IMG/VR virus record: IMGVR_UViG_3300042691_009040
Location: 1-20,350 of that record
Source of the DNA: a virus
DNA length: 20,350 bases
Strand: one strand, 5' to 3'
Shown here: positions 1 to 7,967 of the stretch, in pieces
How positions within the stretch are numbered: the first letter of the stretch is position 1
Layout: every line of letters starts with the position of its first letter
Made by a program: the position numbers and the translations under genes
The notes under the pieces: generated by a model
Seen by the model: only the letters and a program-made list of their open reading frames with translations
Told to the model about the DNA's origin: nothing
The model's database searches: none

Positions 1-133
1 CGGCATTCAGTTCAGTGTTTCAGCCAAAGGTGCGGGGGCCGGAACAGCCTCAGCAACGATCAGTGTCAACTACGTGAGTTGTACGGTGACTACAGACCTC
101 GGAACCACAACGCTCGGCTTCTTTTTACAGTGA
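1..133 (+). CDS. 3' end of a tail/fibre-like protein (partial)
   Basis: The frame beginning at base 2 is open from the window edge to a TGA at 131-133 and gives 43 residues, rich in Gly, Ala, Thr and Ser, ending in LGFFLQ. This beta-type composition resembles the C-terminal end of phage tail fibre or baseplate proteins, and the next two genes on the same strand look like tail components. The start and any diagnostic domain lie outside the window, so the function is inferred only from composition and neighbours. The following gene starts 10 bases after the stop, which suggests the same operon. Confidence 0.55.
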   Translation, partial: GIQFSVSAKGAGAGTASATISVNYVSCTVTTDLGTTTLGFFLQ

Positions 134-143
134 AGGTACGGTC

Positions 144-500
144 ATGACAGAACAGGAAATTGCTGACCTGCAGGCACAGGTCGCAACGCTGACGACAGAG
201 AAGAGTGATCTGCAACTTGAAGTAGCGAATCTGCAGGCACAAATTGCGACACTCGAGGAGTCGGCTCAAACGCAGGGAGATAGGCTGACGGCCGCTCTCG
301 AATCGGTGACGGCTCTTACGACTGAGCGGGCGACATACACAGCGATCAATACCCGTCTGAGAACACTGATTGCACGCGGTGTCTCTTCAGATCCAGACTC
401 GCAGGGCATGGCGTTGGAGGCATTGAGCGTTATTGAAGAAAGCATGCTGACAGCCGTAAGTTCTTTGTTTGCTGCCGAAAAATCAAAACTGAGCGAGTAA
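144..500 (+). CDS. Small coiled-coil protein of the tail/fibre region
   Basis: This 118-residue protein starts at an ATG preceded by AAGG about 9 bases upstream. Residues about 3-65 are a long heptad-patterned helix with Leu/Ile/Val at core positions and many Glu, Gln and Thr, so a coiled coil is very likely. The segment LQAQVATL recurs as LQAQIATL 21 residues later, which is exactly three heptads and keeps the core in register. The C-terminal half is a mixed helical region. It has no signal peptide or membrane segment and no enzymatic motif. Between a fibre-like gene and a baseplate-like gene it may be a trimerising stalk, a fibre chaperone or a small structural protein. I do not recognise the family. 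Confidence 0.75.
   Translation: MTEQEIADLQAQVATLTTEKSDLQLEVANLQAQIATLEESAQTQGDRLTAALESVTALTTERATYTAINTRLRTLIARGVSSDPDSQGMALEALSVIEESMLTAVSSLFAAEKSKLSE
168..252 (+). repeat. In-register 63-bp-spaced repeat encoding three heptads
   Basis: A near-identical stretch beginning CTGCAGGCACA occurs at 168 and again at 231. The 63-base offset equals 21 codons, or three coiled-coil heptads. It looks like an internal duplication that lengthened the coiled coil without breaking its phase. Confidence 0.6.
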
Positions 501-503
501 CCA

Positions 504-1238
504 ATGGCAACGCAGACAATAGAATTTCGAGCACCAACGGCACAAGCGGTCACAGCAAAACTGTTTGCCATTGGTTCTGACACGCAGGTTGCCAGCGCCT
601 CAGCCACAGAGGCGACAAACCGCAAGGGTACATATGCAGCAGCGTTTACAGATGTGGCTGCTGGGACGTATGACTTAATTGCGTTTGTGTCAATCACACC
701 TGTCGCTCGATGGTTTGTAAAGTTGACGCTAACAACAGCAACGTTTCAAGCCACTGATACTGCCACAGTGGAATCTGCTATCAGCGCTCTTCAGGGTGCT
801 GATGGAGACACATTGGAAACGCTCAGTGATCAGATTGATGGGATTGAAGGCGGCGGATCATCAAACGTAACAGTCCTACCAGCAACCGGTATCGTAGCGA
901 ATAGAAGTGCAGGCGTAACACTGTTGCCAGTGGTGGGAGAAACGATCAGTCAGGCAATTACTGTCTACCAGTCCGACGGAACAACGGCAGTGAACCTCAG
1001 CGGCAAGACATTACGGGTTGTGTTTGAAACGATGAGCGGTGTGGATGTGGCTATTGTACAGGCTGCTGATATCACTATCGGTGGCACTGGCAGCAACGTC
1101 GTGACGTTCGCCTATCCATCAGCAGTCACAGCATCAGAGCGGACGTTACGGTTCGCTCTGAGAGATGCAGCAGCACCGCTTACAATGTACCTGCAGGGCG
1201 TCTGCAGCGTCATATCAGCACCAAAGGTAGACACATGA
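504..1238 (+). CDS. Two-domain tail fibre/baseplate-like protein
   Basis: This 244-residue protein starts 3 bases after the previous stop. Residues about 3-80 form a beta-rich domain resembling the transthyretin/carboxypeptidase-regulatory type folds of phage tails (pattern GTYDLIAFV). A helical, acidic linker with a GGGSS stretch follows at about 90-120. Residues about 140-240 resemble the N-terminal domain of BppU-type baseplate upper proteins: an Ig-like module opening with a GETISQAITVYQSDGT stretch, then LSGKTLRVVFE, ending near APLTMYLQGVCSVI. In BppU-type phages this domain anchors receptor-binding proteins to the baseplate. The role as a fibre or baseplate adaptor is inferred. Its stop overlaps the start of the HNH gene (ATGA), so the two are probably translationally coupled. 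Confidence 0.6.
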   Translation: MATQTIEFRAPTAQAVTAKLFAIGSDTQVASASATEATNRKGTYAAAFTDVAAGTYDLIAFVSITPVARWFVKLTLTTATFQATDTATVESAISALQGADGDTLETLSDQIDGIEGGGSSNVTVLPATGIVANRSAGVTLLPVVGETISQAITVYQSDGTTAVNLSGKTLRVVFETMSGVDVAIVQAADITIGGTGSNVVTFAYPSAVTASERTLRFALRDAAAPLTMYLQGVCSVISAPKVDT

Positions 1239-1570
1239 AGCTTCGACTGTGTGCATGTGGTGCCGTGCTTGCACTGCGAGACAAGGAATGTGCACAGTGC
1301 GGACGTGGTAAGAAAAGAGGCAGGCAAGGAACAACACAGGCAGGTTATGGCTGGGACTGGCAGCAATTGAGAGAGCGTTTTATTAAAGACAATCCACTGT
1401 GCACAGAGTGTGCGAAAAATGATAAAGCCATTGCTGCAGAGGAAGTGCACCACATCGTGCCGATTACAGAAGCACCGTGGCTAAGGTTGCAATCGAGCAA
1501 CCTGATGGCACTGTGTGTGACATGTCATAGATCAATTGAGCTAGCGAGGCAACGGGCAGGGGGGCGGTGA
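1235..1570 (+). CDS. HNH endonuclease (phage packaging-associated type)
   Basis: This 111-residue protein has Cys pairs at about C6/C8 and C19/C22, then C56-x2-C59 and C94-x2-C97 framing an HNH core: E70-V-H72-H73, N89 and H98. The C-x2-C pairs would hold structural zinc, and the paired histidines with the Asn and last His make the metal-dependent DNA-cleaving site. In HK97-type phages a small HNH protein next to the terminase genes acts with the terminase in DNA cutting and packaging. Here it lies about 1.3 kb upstream of the small terminase, with two accessory genes between. It starts in an ATGA overlap with the previous gene. A G-rich run sits at its end. All key residues are present, so it is probably active. 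Confidence 0.9.
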   Translation: MKLRLCACGAVLALRDKECAQCGRGKKRGRQGTTQAGYGWDWQQLRERFIKDNPLCTECAKNDKAIAAEEVHHIVPITEAPWLRLQSSNLMALCVTCHRSIELARQRAGGR

Positions 1571-1649
1571 TAATGTTGGAGATCGGTCGTCCCTGATAGC
1601 CTGTTTATGCACACGCATGTGTCTCCAAAATTGAGCGTTTAGGAAAAAT

Positions 1650-2180
1650 ATGGCAAAACAAAAACAACCGATTGAAAAAGACAGCCAGCAGATCGAGCAA
1701 ATTGCGACGGCCGAGCTGATTCCCTACGCTCGCAACGCCAGGACGCACAGCGAGCATCAGGTCCAGCAGATCGCTGGCTCAATCCAAGAGTTCGGCTTCT
1801 GCAATCCCGTCCTGATCGACGCGCAGAACGGCATCATCGCTGGCCACGGTCGAGTGATGGCCGCTCAGTTGCTGAAGCTCGAATCGGTTCCATGCCTTCG
1901 CCTGTCGCATCTTACGGACGCACAGAAACGGGCGTACGTGCTGGCGGATAATCGAATCGCTCTTTCATCAGGCTGGGATGAAGAGATGCTGGCAAACGAA
2001 CTGAGTGACTTGCATGCCGATGAATTCGATATGGCGTTGCTGGGGTTTGATGTAACGGAACTTGACAGGCTTTTAGATATCGTTCCAGACTTTGAACCGG
2101 GGACAGAAGATGACCAAGGCAAACTCGACGAAAAAGCAAAAGTCACCTGCCCCGAATGTCAGCACCAATTCACGCCCTGA
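1650..2180 (+). CDS. ParB-like nuclease-domain protein
   Basis: This 176-residue protein starts at an ATG with AGGA about 6 bases upstream. Residues about 18-105 are a ParB/Srx-type nuclease domain, with NARTHSEHQ, SIQEFGFCNPVLID and IIAGHGR (about 62-68, matching the ParB GxxR box), then VPCLRL. The C-terminal part is acidic and ends in a half zinc ribbon, CPEC at 167-170. In phages this domain is commonly fused to or beside a DNA methyltransferase, and it probably binds or nicks DNA. Plasmid partition is unlikely because no ParA gene is present. Here the methyltransferase is absent and a Mom-type gene follows instead, overlapping by 71 bases in another frame. The 79-base gap before it holds only a weak ACAC/GTGT hairpin. 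Confidence 0.88.
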   Translation: MAKQKQPIEKDSQQIEQIATAELIPYARNARTHSEHQVQQIAGSIQEFGFCNPVLIDAQNGIIAGHGRVMAAQLLKLESVPCLRLSHLTDAQKRAYVLADNRIALSSGWDEEMLANELSDLHADEFDMALLGFDVTELDRLLDIVPDFEPGTEDDQGKLDEKAKVTCPECQHQFTP

Positions 2181-2847
2181 ATTACGAATTGATTGGGCAA
2201 CACACGAGGCGGCAAAGTATGCAGTTGAGAATTGGCATTATTCAAAGCGAATGCCGAAATCAAAACTTGCAAAGTTTGGAGTCTGGGAGGATGGAAAGTT
2301 CATCGGTGTTGTAATTTTTGGCGTTGGAGCAACATCGGATCTAGTCAAAAGGTACGGACTGAAGATGACGGAAGGCTGCGAGCTAGTTCGCGTCGCGCTA
2401 ACATCGCATAAGACACAAGTTACACGAATTGTTGCAATCGCCCTTAAGATGCTGCGAACATCATTTCCGGGGTTAAGACTGTGCGTTTCGTTTGCTGATC
2501 CGGATGAAGGGCACCATGGCGGCATCTATCAAGGCGGTGGATGGTTGTTTTGTGGACGATCGGCAGCATCAGATGAGTATATATTCCAAGGCAAAAGATG
2601 GCAGGGAAGAAGTTTTCGCAATCGATTCAAAGGAATGGAACATCACCCTTCAGTGCAAATTGTGAAAGGATCGTCAAAATATCGCTACCTCATGCCACTC
2701 GACGAAGCCATGAAAAAGCAAATCGAACCACTCCGCAAACCTTACCCTAAACGCGTCCGAAGTGTTGACAGCGACACGTCTGCTATCCATGCAGAAATAG
2801 GCGGTGCAAATCCGACCCGGACGCTTTCTATTCCTCCAGAGGAATAA
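2110..2847 (+). CDS. mom: Mom-family adenine-modification protein
   Basis: This is a 245-residue protein if the ATG at 2110 is used; a TTG at 2092 is the alternative. After a basic, low-complexity N-terminus of about 25 residues come the hallmarks of the Mom family: WHYSKRMP (about 42-49), KFGVWEDGKFIGVVIFG (about 55-71), CELVRVALTSH (about 90-100) and SFADPDEGHHGGIYQGGGW (about 127-145). Phage Mu Mom has a GNAT-like fold and converts adenine in phage DNA to N6-carbamoylmethyladenine, protecting it from host restriction. The same role is likely here, acting on replicated DNA before packaging, which fits its place just upstream of the terminase genes. No Com-like translational activator was recognised nearby. 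The family call is strong; the exact product of the reaction is inferred. Confidence 0.88.
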   Translation: MTKANSTKKQKSPAPNVSTNSRPELRIDWATHEAAKYAVENWHYSKRMPKSKLAKFGVWEDGKFIGVVIFGVGATSDLVKRYGLKMTEGCELVRVALTSHKTQVTRIVAIALKMLRTSFPGLRLCVSFADPDEGHHGGIYQGGGWLFCGRSAASDEYIFQGKRWQGRSFRNRFKGMEHHPSVQIVKGSSKYRYLMPLDEAMKKQIEPLRKPYPKRVRSVDSDTSAIHAEIGGANPTRTLSIPPEE

Positions 2848-2855
2848 GCAAGAAA

Positions 2856-3350
2856 ATGACAAGAGGACGAAAACGAATAGCACAGGAAGTACACGAGGCG
2901 ACCGGAGCGTTCCGCGTACATCCCGAGCGACGAAACAAAAAGGCAACGAAGCCAGACGGTAAACGGCCCGTGATGCCGGAGGACTTCGATGCTCACGAAG
3001 CAACGAAATGGGATCAACTCTGCAAGATTCTGGAAGACAATCGTGTGATGTCGAAAGACCTCATTGAAATCCTTGTCGCGTATTGCACTGCCTACGGCGG
3101 ATGGATGCGGGCGCGTGAGGCGATCAGAAAGACCGGTATTGTTCTCGTACAAAAAATGCCTGACAACACGACCGAAATCAAACGCAATCCGTTTAGCGTA
3201 GAACTGCACAAATACCGTGAAGAAATGAACAAGCTACTTCCTGAACTTGGGTTGACACCAGCAAGCCGAAGCAAGGTGTCGGTTACTGATCCTGACGACA
3301 ACAAAGATGACCCGTTTGCAAAAATCATGGCACGAATGGGACGCGGATGA
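2856..3350 (+). CDS. terS: Terminase small subunit, P27 family
   Basis: This 164-residue protein has the P27-type layout. A basic N-terminus (MTRGRKRIAQ) is followed by a Pro/Lys-rich segment, then MPEDFDAHEATKWDQLCKIL (about 48-67), a helix-turn-helix-like region through DLIEILVAYCTAYGGW, and a C-terminal segment NPFSVELHKYREEMNKLLPE followed by LGLTPASRSKV. This subunit recognises phage DNA and recruits the large terminase to start packaging. Length is normal for the family. It starts 8 bases after the Mom gene and ends in an ATGA overlap with the large terminase. Confidence 0.93.
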   Translation: MTRGRKRIAQEVHEATGAFRVHPERRNKKATKPDGKRPVMPEDFDAHEATKWDQLCKILEDNRVMSKDLIEILVAYCTAYGGWMRAREAIRKTGIVLVQKMPDNTTEIKRNPFSVELHKYREEMNKLLPELGLTPASRSKVSVTDPDDNKDDPFAKIMARMGRG

Positions 3351-5053
3351 AGAAGCATGAGGCACACAAGGCAGTCGACAAATACGTCAAAGACGTGTGT
3401 AGCGGTCGCGTTGCGTCTTGTGTGTCGCATCGTGCGGCGATACAGCGATACCTCGACGATCTGGAACGGCAGAACAGCAGTGAGTTTCCGTATTATTTTT
3501 CACTGGATGCAGCTACCGCATGCTGTGATTTTTTCCCGCAAATTCTGAAGCACTCCATCGGCAAGTGTTCTGGAATGCCATTCGTCCTCGAGCCTTGGCA
3601 ATTGTTCGGGATATGGAACATTTTCGGGTGGAAACGATGCGCTGACAGAACCCGCAGGTTCCGTCGTTTTTTTTGGACGATGGCACGCAAGAACGGGAAA
3701 TCTACGCTCGGATCGGGAATCGCAATACTCGGCGCGATGTCGGACGTTAACCCGTTTACTGGACGTCCGGAAGATGTTGCCGAAGTGGTGTTGTGTGCCA
3801 CAAAACGAGAACAGGTGCAGAAGGTGATGTATGCGGAAATTGAACGCATGCGAGGACAATCGGAACACGTAAAAGCCCTGTCGACACCGATCAATAAGCA
3901 GATCACGTTCAGTCACAACAAGGGATACATTCACTGCATTGGAAGCGACAAACCTTTTGACGGTCTTAATCCTCACATGGTGCTGATGGATGAAAAGCAC
4001 GCATGGCGTGAACATCATCGTAAATTTTATGACACAATGATGACTGGTTCGGGCAACCGTTCTCAGCCGTTAATAGGTGACTTTACAACAGCAGGAGACG
4101 ATACTAGTCAACTGTGGCAGGAAGATTACAACTACGCAACGGGTGTGGTGCGTGGCGACTTCGTCGATGAGTCGTATTTCTCCTACATATTTGAACTGGA
4201 CGAAAACGACGACGCTCTTGACGAATCGCTATGGCCAAAGGCCAACCCCAATATCGGCGTTTCGATCGGGCTGGAATCCCTGAGAGAAGCGGCAGCAAAG
4301 GCGAAGACATCACCAGTAGAACTTAATCGCTTTACGCGATACCACTGTAATCGCAAGGTGTCAGCGTACGAACGATTTATTCTGCCGGCTGATTGGGATG
4401 ATATGGCGGACAGTCTGTCCTCATGGCGTGACGCCGACGCAATCACCGCAGGAATTGACCTTGGCGGCCGTGATGACCTCGCAAGCTTCGGTGTTGTAGC
4501 GAGGTTTCCGGTAGACGAAGACGATGACGGAAAAACCATCTGGCGATATGAGGGGTTTACAAAATCATTCATCGTCGACGAAACCAGTCGAGACCTAAAA
4601 AAACAGCCATGGGCTGGATGGATCGCAACCGGTGAATTGACGGTTGTTCGATACGTGGTCGCATCGCTCAGGGATGTGTTTTTGCAACTTGCCGACGAAA
4701 TTGGAATTCGTGCCGTAGCCTATGACCCATACAACGCAGCTCAATTAGGTGATGAGCTATCACAGGCAGGTCTGGAGGTTATAAAAATGCCTCAGAACTG
4801 CTTCCAATTTCATGAGCCGATGCAAGAACTATCGGCAGCGATTCGCGAAAACAGGTTCACGCCGGACAAGACAGACAACATCCTTCGCTGGTGTGCCCTT
4901 AACATGATGACAACCAGCAACGCACAAGGTAAGATGATGCCAGATAAGCGAAATTCGAGCGAGAAAATAGACGCTGCGGTAGCCTTGTTGATGGGGATTC
5001 GCTTAGCGATGCTGGCTCCATCACGTCCTACAGGTTCTCTATTCATCGTTTGA
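3347..5053 (+). CDS. terL: Terminase large subunit, HK97-type
   Basis: This 568-residue packaging motor has an N-terminal ATPase with Walker A ARKNGKST (about 113-120) and a Walker B ending in LMDEKH (Asp215, Glu216). The coupling region LIGDFTTAG (about 242-250) follows. The C-terminal nuclease carries acidic residues in AGIDLGGRDD (Asp371), AVAYDPYN (Asp460) and KIDAAVALLMG (Asp542), the usual RNase-H-like trio. It cuts the DNA and pumps it through the portal into the prohead. All expected motifs are present and the length is typical, so it should be functional. It begins inside the small-terminase stop and is followed by the portal gene after 11 bases. Confidence 0.97.
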   Translation: MKKHEAHKAVDKYVKDVCSGRVASCVSHRAAIQRYLDDLERQNSSEFPYYFSLDAATACCDFFPQILKHSIGKCSGMPFVLEPWQLFGIWNIFGWKRCADRTRRFRRFFWTMARKNGKSTLGSGIAILGAMSDVNPFTGRPEDVAEVVLCATKREQVQKVMYAEIERMRGQSEHVKALSTPINKQITFSHNKGYIHCIGSDKPFDGLNPHMVLMDEKHAWREHHRKFYDTMMTGSGNRSQPLIGDFTTAGDDTSQLWQEDYNYATGVVRGDFVDESYFSYIFELDENDDALDESLWPKANPNIGVSIGLESLREAAAKAKTSPVELNRFTRYHCNRKVSAYERFILPADWDDMADSLSSWRDADAITAGIDLGGRDDLASFGVVARFPVDEDDDGKTIWRYEGFTKSFIVDETSRDLKKQPWAGWIATGELTVVRYVVASLRDVFLQLADEIGIRAVAYDPYNAAQLGDELSQAGLEVIKMPQNCFQFHEPMQELSAAIRENRFTPDKTDNILRWCALNMMTTSNAQGKMMPDKRNSSEKIDAAVALLMGIRLAMLAPSRPTGSLFIV

Positions 5054-5064
5054 AAGCCCATAAT

Positions 5065-6660
5065 ATGGACCTGTTTAGACGGTTTATTACACGAATTGGC
5101 TCAGGTTTGAGTGCTTTCTTCGGCGTTTCGCCGGAATTTGGCGACTCTAAGGTCACACCACGAAGAGCCATTGAATATGCGCCAGTATGGTACGCAGTTA
5201 ACAAGATCGCCGGGCACTTTTCACAGTTGCCTATCAACTGCCATCGACGGTTGGAACGTGGCAGCACAGTCGAGCGTACTCACCCTGGGCATAAGCTTGT
5301 TCATACTCGCCCGAACGAGTACCAGACTGCTCCTGAATGGAAAATGTTCGGCGCTCCGAGCCTGCTGCTATATGGCAACTGGCGGTGCCTGATCGTGCGG
5401 GAAGGATCTCGGCCGGTCGGGTTATATCCACTGCTGCCGGATCGCTCAGGCAGTGAATGGTACGAGGGTAAGCGATACCACGGCACGGTATTGTGCAAGC
5501 ATGAGCCGCTAGCAAAACTGCTCGGCGTGACCGAAGACAGCCAGACCGTGTGGTTTCCCGATGAGGATGTGTTTTTTGTGCACGGTCTCAGTTTCAACGG
5601 ACTGGCCGGCCTGAATGCTTCCGCAGTCATGAGTAACAGTCTCGATGCGGGGCTGTCTGCAGAAGATCAAGTAAGGAACCTTGCAAAAAAAGGTTTCAGC
5701 GGGTCGCTAATTCTTGAGGCTCCGGGCGGAATGTTCCGCAACGAGGAAGAAGCAAAGAAATTCCTGTCGATGTTTCGCGAGGCTCACGATGGTGCGGAAA
5801 ACACCGGCAAGACTGCCATGCTCCGCGAAGGCATCAAGGCCAACATGGTGTCGATGAGCGGTAAGGATTCCCAGTGGATAGAGCAGCGTCTATTTCAGCG
5901 TCAAGAGGCTGCAATGTGGTTCTGTCTTGAGGAGATTCTTGGCGACGATTCTAGTGTGTCCTACAACAGCCTTGCAGAAAAGCATTTGGCGTATTTGACG
6001 AACTGCCTGAATCGCTGGCTGGTGCATATTGAGGCAGCCTGTAATCGGTCTCTGCTGACAGAACGCCAGTTGACCAGTGAAACGCACTATTTCAAATTCA
6101 ACACAAACGCACTCATGAGAATGGATCCGCTCAAACAGGCGGAGTACCTGACGAAACTGATTGCAGCTACTGTCATGAGTCCTAACGAGGCACGGGAAAA
6201 ACTGGAGATGAATCCGTATGACGGCGGGGACGAATACAAAAATCCAGCCATCACGGTGACTGAACCAGTCGATGAGCCGGAAGATGTGCCAGACAATCCA
6301 GAACCTGACGACGATTCAGAGCCTGACGCACGCCAGAGAATGGCTATTGTTTCACGACTTCGGCCACTGCTTGCAATTGAGCAGCAGCGAGTGGCAGCCG
6401 CGATGAAAACAAAATCACCAGTGGCGGCTGTAGAGCGATTCTACGCCAAATGGCAGGACACGTTATCAGATGTGTGTGAGCAACTAGGCGGAACACCTTA
6501 TGCGGCCGCTGAGCACTGCCGGCAATCGCAGGACGCCCTCATTGAAATGATGGGACGCACATCCGTAAAAGCATTGCCGGACGCTGTAGGAGAACTTACA
6601 GCGGCATGGGGTGAACGTGTTGAGGAATTGGCCGACAACATACTGGGAGCGACAGTATGA
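5065..6660 (+). CDS. Portal protein, HK97 family
   Basis: This is a 531-residue protein from the ATG at 5065; a TTG at 5050 would add five residues. HK97-portal features include the early YAPVWYAVNKIAGHFSQLP segment, HPGHKLVHTRPNEYQT, LLLYGNWRC, VFFVHGLS..GLAGLN, and the wing/stem region with FSGSLILEAPGG and a late FNTNALMRMDP...YLTKLIAATVMSPNEARE. The dodecameric ring sits at one capsid vertex and passes DNA. After about residue 395 comes a very acidic Pro/Asp/Glu linker and then a helical C-terminal segment of roughly 110 residues with two-helix character, beyond the usual HK97 portal core. Its stop overlaps the next start (ATGA). Confidence 0.95.
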   Translation: MDLFRRFITRIGSGLSAFFGVSPEFGDSKVTPRRAIEYAPVWYAVNKIAGHFSQLPINCHRRLERGSTVERTHPGHKLVHTRPNEYQTAPEWKMFGAPSLLLYGNWRCLIVREGSRPVGLYPLLPDRSGSEWYEGKRYHGTVLCKHEPLAKLLGVTEDSQTVWFPDEDVFFVHGLSFNGLAGLNASAVMSNSLDAGLSAEDQVRNLAKKGFSGSLILEAPGGMFRNEEEAKKFLSMFREAHDGAENTGKTAMLREGIKANMVSMSGKDSQWIEQRLFQRQEAAMWFCLEEILGDDSSVSYNSLAEKHLAYLTNCLNRWLVHIEAACNRSLLTERQLTSETHYFKFNTNALMRMDPLKQAEYLTKLIAATVMSPNEAREKLEMNPYDGGDEYKNPAITVTEPVDEPEDVPDNPEPDDDSEPDARQRMAIVSRLRPLLAIEQQRVAAAMKTKSPVAAVERFYAKWQDTLSDVCEQLGGTPYAAAEHCRQSQDALIEMMGRTSVKALPDAVGELTAAWGERVEELADNILGATV

Positions 6661-7289
6661 ATGAAGGTTTTGTGGCGGATCGGCCCGCGTTCGAGTGGCT
6701 TACAGAAAAATCAGGCGGTTGGCAGTTCGGCGAGCAGGGCATTTTGGTTGCGTTGGCAAACCTGATCAACAAGCCGGGCCAGTGCGTTGAAGTTGGTGCT
6801 GGCGACGGCGAGGGGCTGCCGTTGACGATCGAGCCGTTTTACAATTACGGGCTTGATTGCGTGTTGTTTGAAAGAGACGAAGATTCAATCAGGCAACTGG
6901 CTGCTAAGTTTCCAAGGGCCAAGATACGCGGGGAATATGCTTTCGAAACAAGTTTTAATCTGGACGCACATGTAATGCTTTGTGTCATTGATGTGGACAG
7001 CATCGACAGTCTTATCATGGAGCATGTGCTAAGCAATCATCAGACGAGCATTCTGATGGTAGAGCATTTTGACAAATGCTATTCCGGAAACACGAATCAT
7101 ATCGCGCGTGTTCCGGCGTGGTTGCTTGGTCGCGAAATCGATGGCGGCTTTACAATCCAGGATAATGCGGCAACGATAAATTCAATCGCAATTGGAAACG
7201 GTTACACGCGACTCGGGACGACACGAGTCAATTCCATTTTTGTCCATGACTCTTTTGTCGAAAAGGTCGCGAACTATGTACCAAGCTGA
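6657..7289 (+). CDS. SAM-dependent methyltransferase-like protein (MT1)
   Basis: This 210-residue protein lies between the portal and protease genes. It shows a class I methyltransferase nucleotide-binding core: CVEVGAGDGEGLP (about 43-55, motif I), an acidic residue after beta-2 in LFERDEDSI (about 70-78), and VMLCVIDVDSIDSLI (about 106-120), which occupies the place of the IDVEG box of FkbM-type enzymes. The family transfers methyl groups from S-adenosylmethionine, in FkbM members often to hydroxyls on sugars or small molecules. The acceptor here is unknown. Its start is embedded in the portal stop, and its last 14 bases overlap the protease gene, so it is translated with the head genes. 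Virion or glycan methylation is inferred from its position. Confidence 0.72.
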   Translation: MNEGFVADRPAFEWLTEKSGGWQFGEQGILVALANLINKPGQCVEVGAGDGEGLPLTIEPFYNYGLDCVLFERDEDSIRQLAAKFPRAKIRGEYAFETSFNLDAHVMLCVIDVDSIDSLIMEHVLSNHQTSILMVEHFDKCYSGNTNHIARVPAWLLGREIDGGFTIQDNAATINSIAIGNGYTRLGTTRVNSIFVHDSFVEKVANYVPS

Positions 7290-7944
7290 TCACGAAACAG
7301 GCGAAATCTTTCTTTATGACGCTATCGGCTCGTCATTCTGGGGAATGATCGACGCATCCACAGTGCTGCCTGATTTGGCCAAAATGTCCGGGCGCAGAGT
7401 TACGCTGCGAATTTCATCACCCGGTGGCAGCGTCGACGAAGGGCGGGCAATCTTTAACGCACTCAAGCGGCATCAGGGCGGCGTTGATGTCGTGGTAGAT
7501 TCATCGGCTTATTCTATCGCCAGTTACATTGCCATGGCTGGCGATCGTGTCGTCATGGCAAAAAACGCCATGATGATGGTTCACAATCCGTGGACGATGG
7601 CCATGGGATCTGCTGAAGAGCTTCGCAAAACGGCGGACGTGCTGGATAAATATCGAGATTCAATTCTTGACGCCTACACAGAACGAACAAAGAAAACCCG
7701 CAACGCAGTTAAGGAAATTCTCGACGCGGAAACATGGTACACCGCCTCGGAAGCAGTCGCTGCCGGATTCGCGACAGAAGTAGGTGATATTGTCGTAGAC
7801 GCACCAGCGTTCGCCAAAGCGATGTATGGCAGCAAGCCGGAAGGCGAAAAGCCCAACGAACCAACGGCTGGAAGTCGGACGCCAGCAACAATTGCATCGC
7901 GTGAAATTCGGCTTCAACAGATCAAGGCTATGTTTGGACGATAA
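7276..7944 (+). CDS. ClpP-like head maturation protease
   Basis: This 222-residue protein starts at the ATG at 7276; an upstream in-frame extension would run across the MT1 gene and encodes nothing family-like. ClpP/SppA-type motifs are RVTLRISSPGGSVDEGRAIF (about 41-60), the nucleophile region DSSAYSIASYIAMAGD with probable Ser80, and MMVHNPW with His103. The third catalytic position falls in LDAETWYTASEAVAAGF (about 149-165), where Glu152 stands in the place of the canonical Asp, as is common in phage members. The enzyme clips the scaffold domain from the capsid protein during head assembly. A short C-terminal tail follows the catalytic domain. It precedes MT2 and the capsid gene. Confidence 0.93.
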   Translation: MYQADHETGEIFLYDAIGSSFWGMIDASTVLPDLAKMSGRRVTLRISSPGGSVDEGRAIFNALKRHQGGVDVVVDSSAYSIASYIAMAGDRVVMAKNAMMMVHNPWTMAMGSAEELRKTADVLDKYRDSILDAYTERTKKTRNAVKEILDAETWYTASEAVAAGFATEVGDIVVDAPAFAKAMYGSKPEGEKPNEPTAGSRTPATIASREIRLQQIKAMFGR

Positions 7945-7956
7945 GGTTGGTACGAC

Positions 7957-7962
7957 AAGGAG
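7957..7962 (+). promoter_or_regulatory. Shine-Dalgarno AAGGAG deciding the MT2 start
   Basis: AAGGAG lies 2 bases before ATG 7965 and 5 bases before ATG 7968. The spacing favours 7968 and argues against the in-frame TTG at 7947. Confidence 0.6.
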
Positions 7963-7967
7963 CGATG

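Noticed and set aside
266-697. 143-residue - strand frame
   Set aside because: It crosses the junction of two convincing + strand genes and has no ribosome site.
1610-1622. Regulatory palindrome ACAC-GCAT-GTGT in the 79-bp gap before the ParB-like gene
   Set aside because: Only a 4-bp stem; no convincing promoter boxes are adjacent.
1650-2180. ParB partition protein
   Set aside because: The domain is ParB-like, but there is no ParA, no helix-turn-helix ParB core, and the context is phage packaging and DNA modification.
3493-4018. - strand open frames of 137 and 172 residues inside the large terminase
   Set aside because: They lie opposite the Walker-motif region of an intact gene and show no protein-like pattern or ribosome site.
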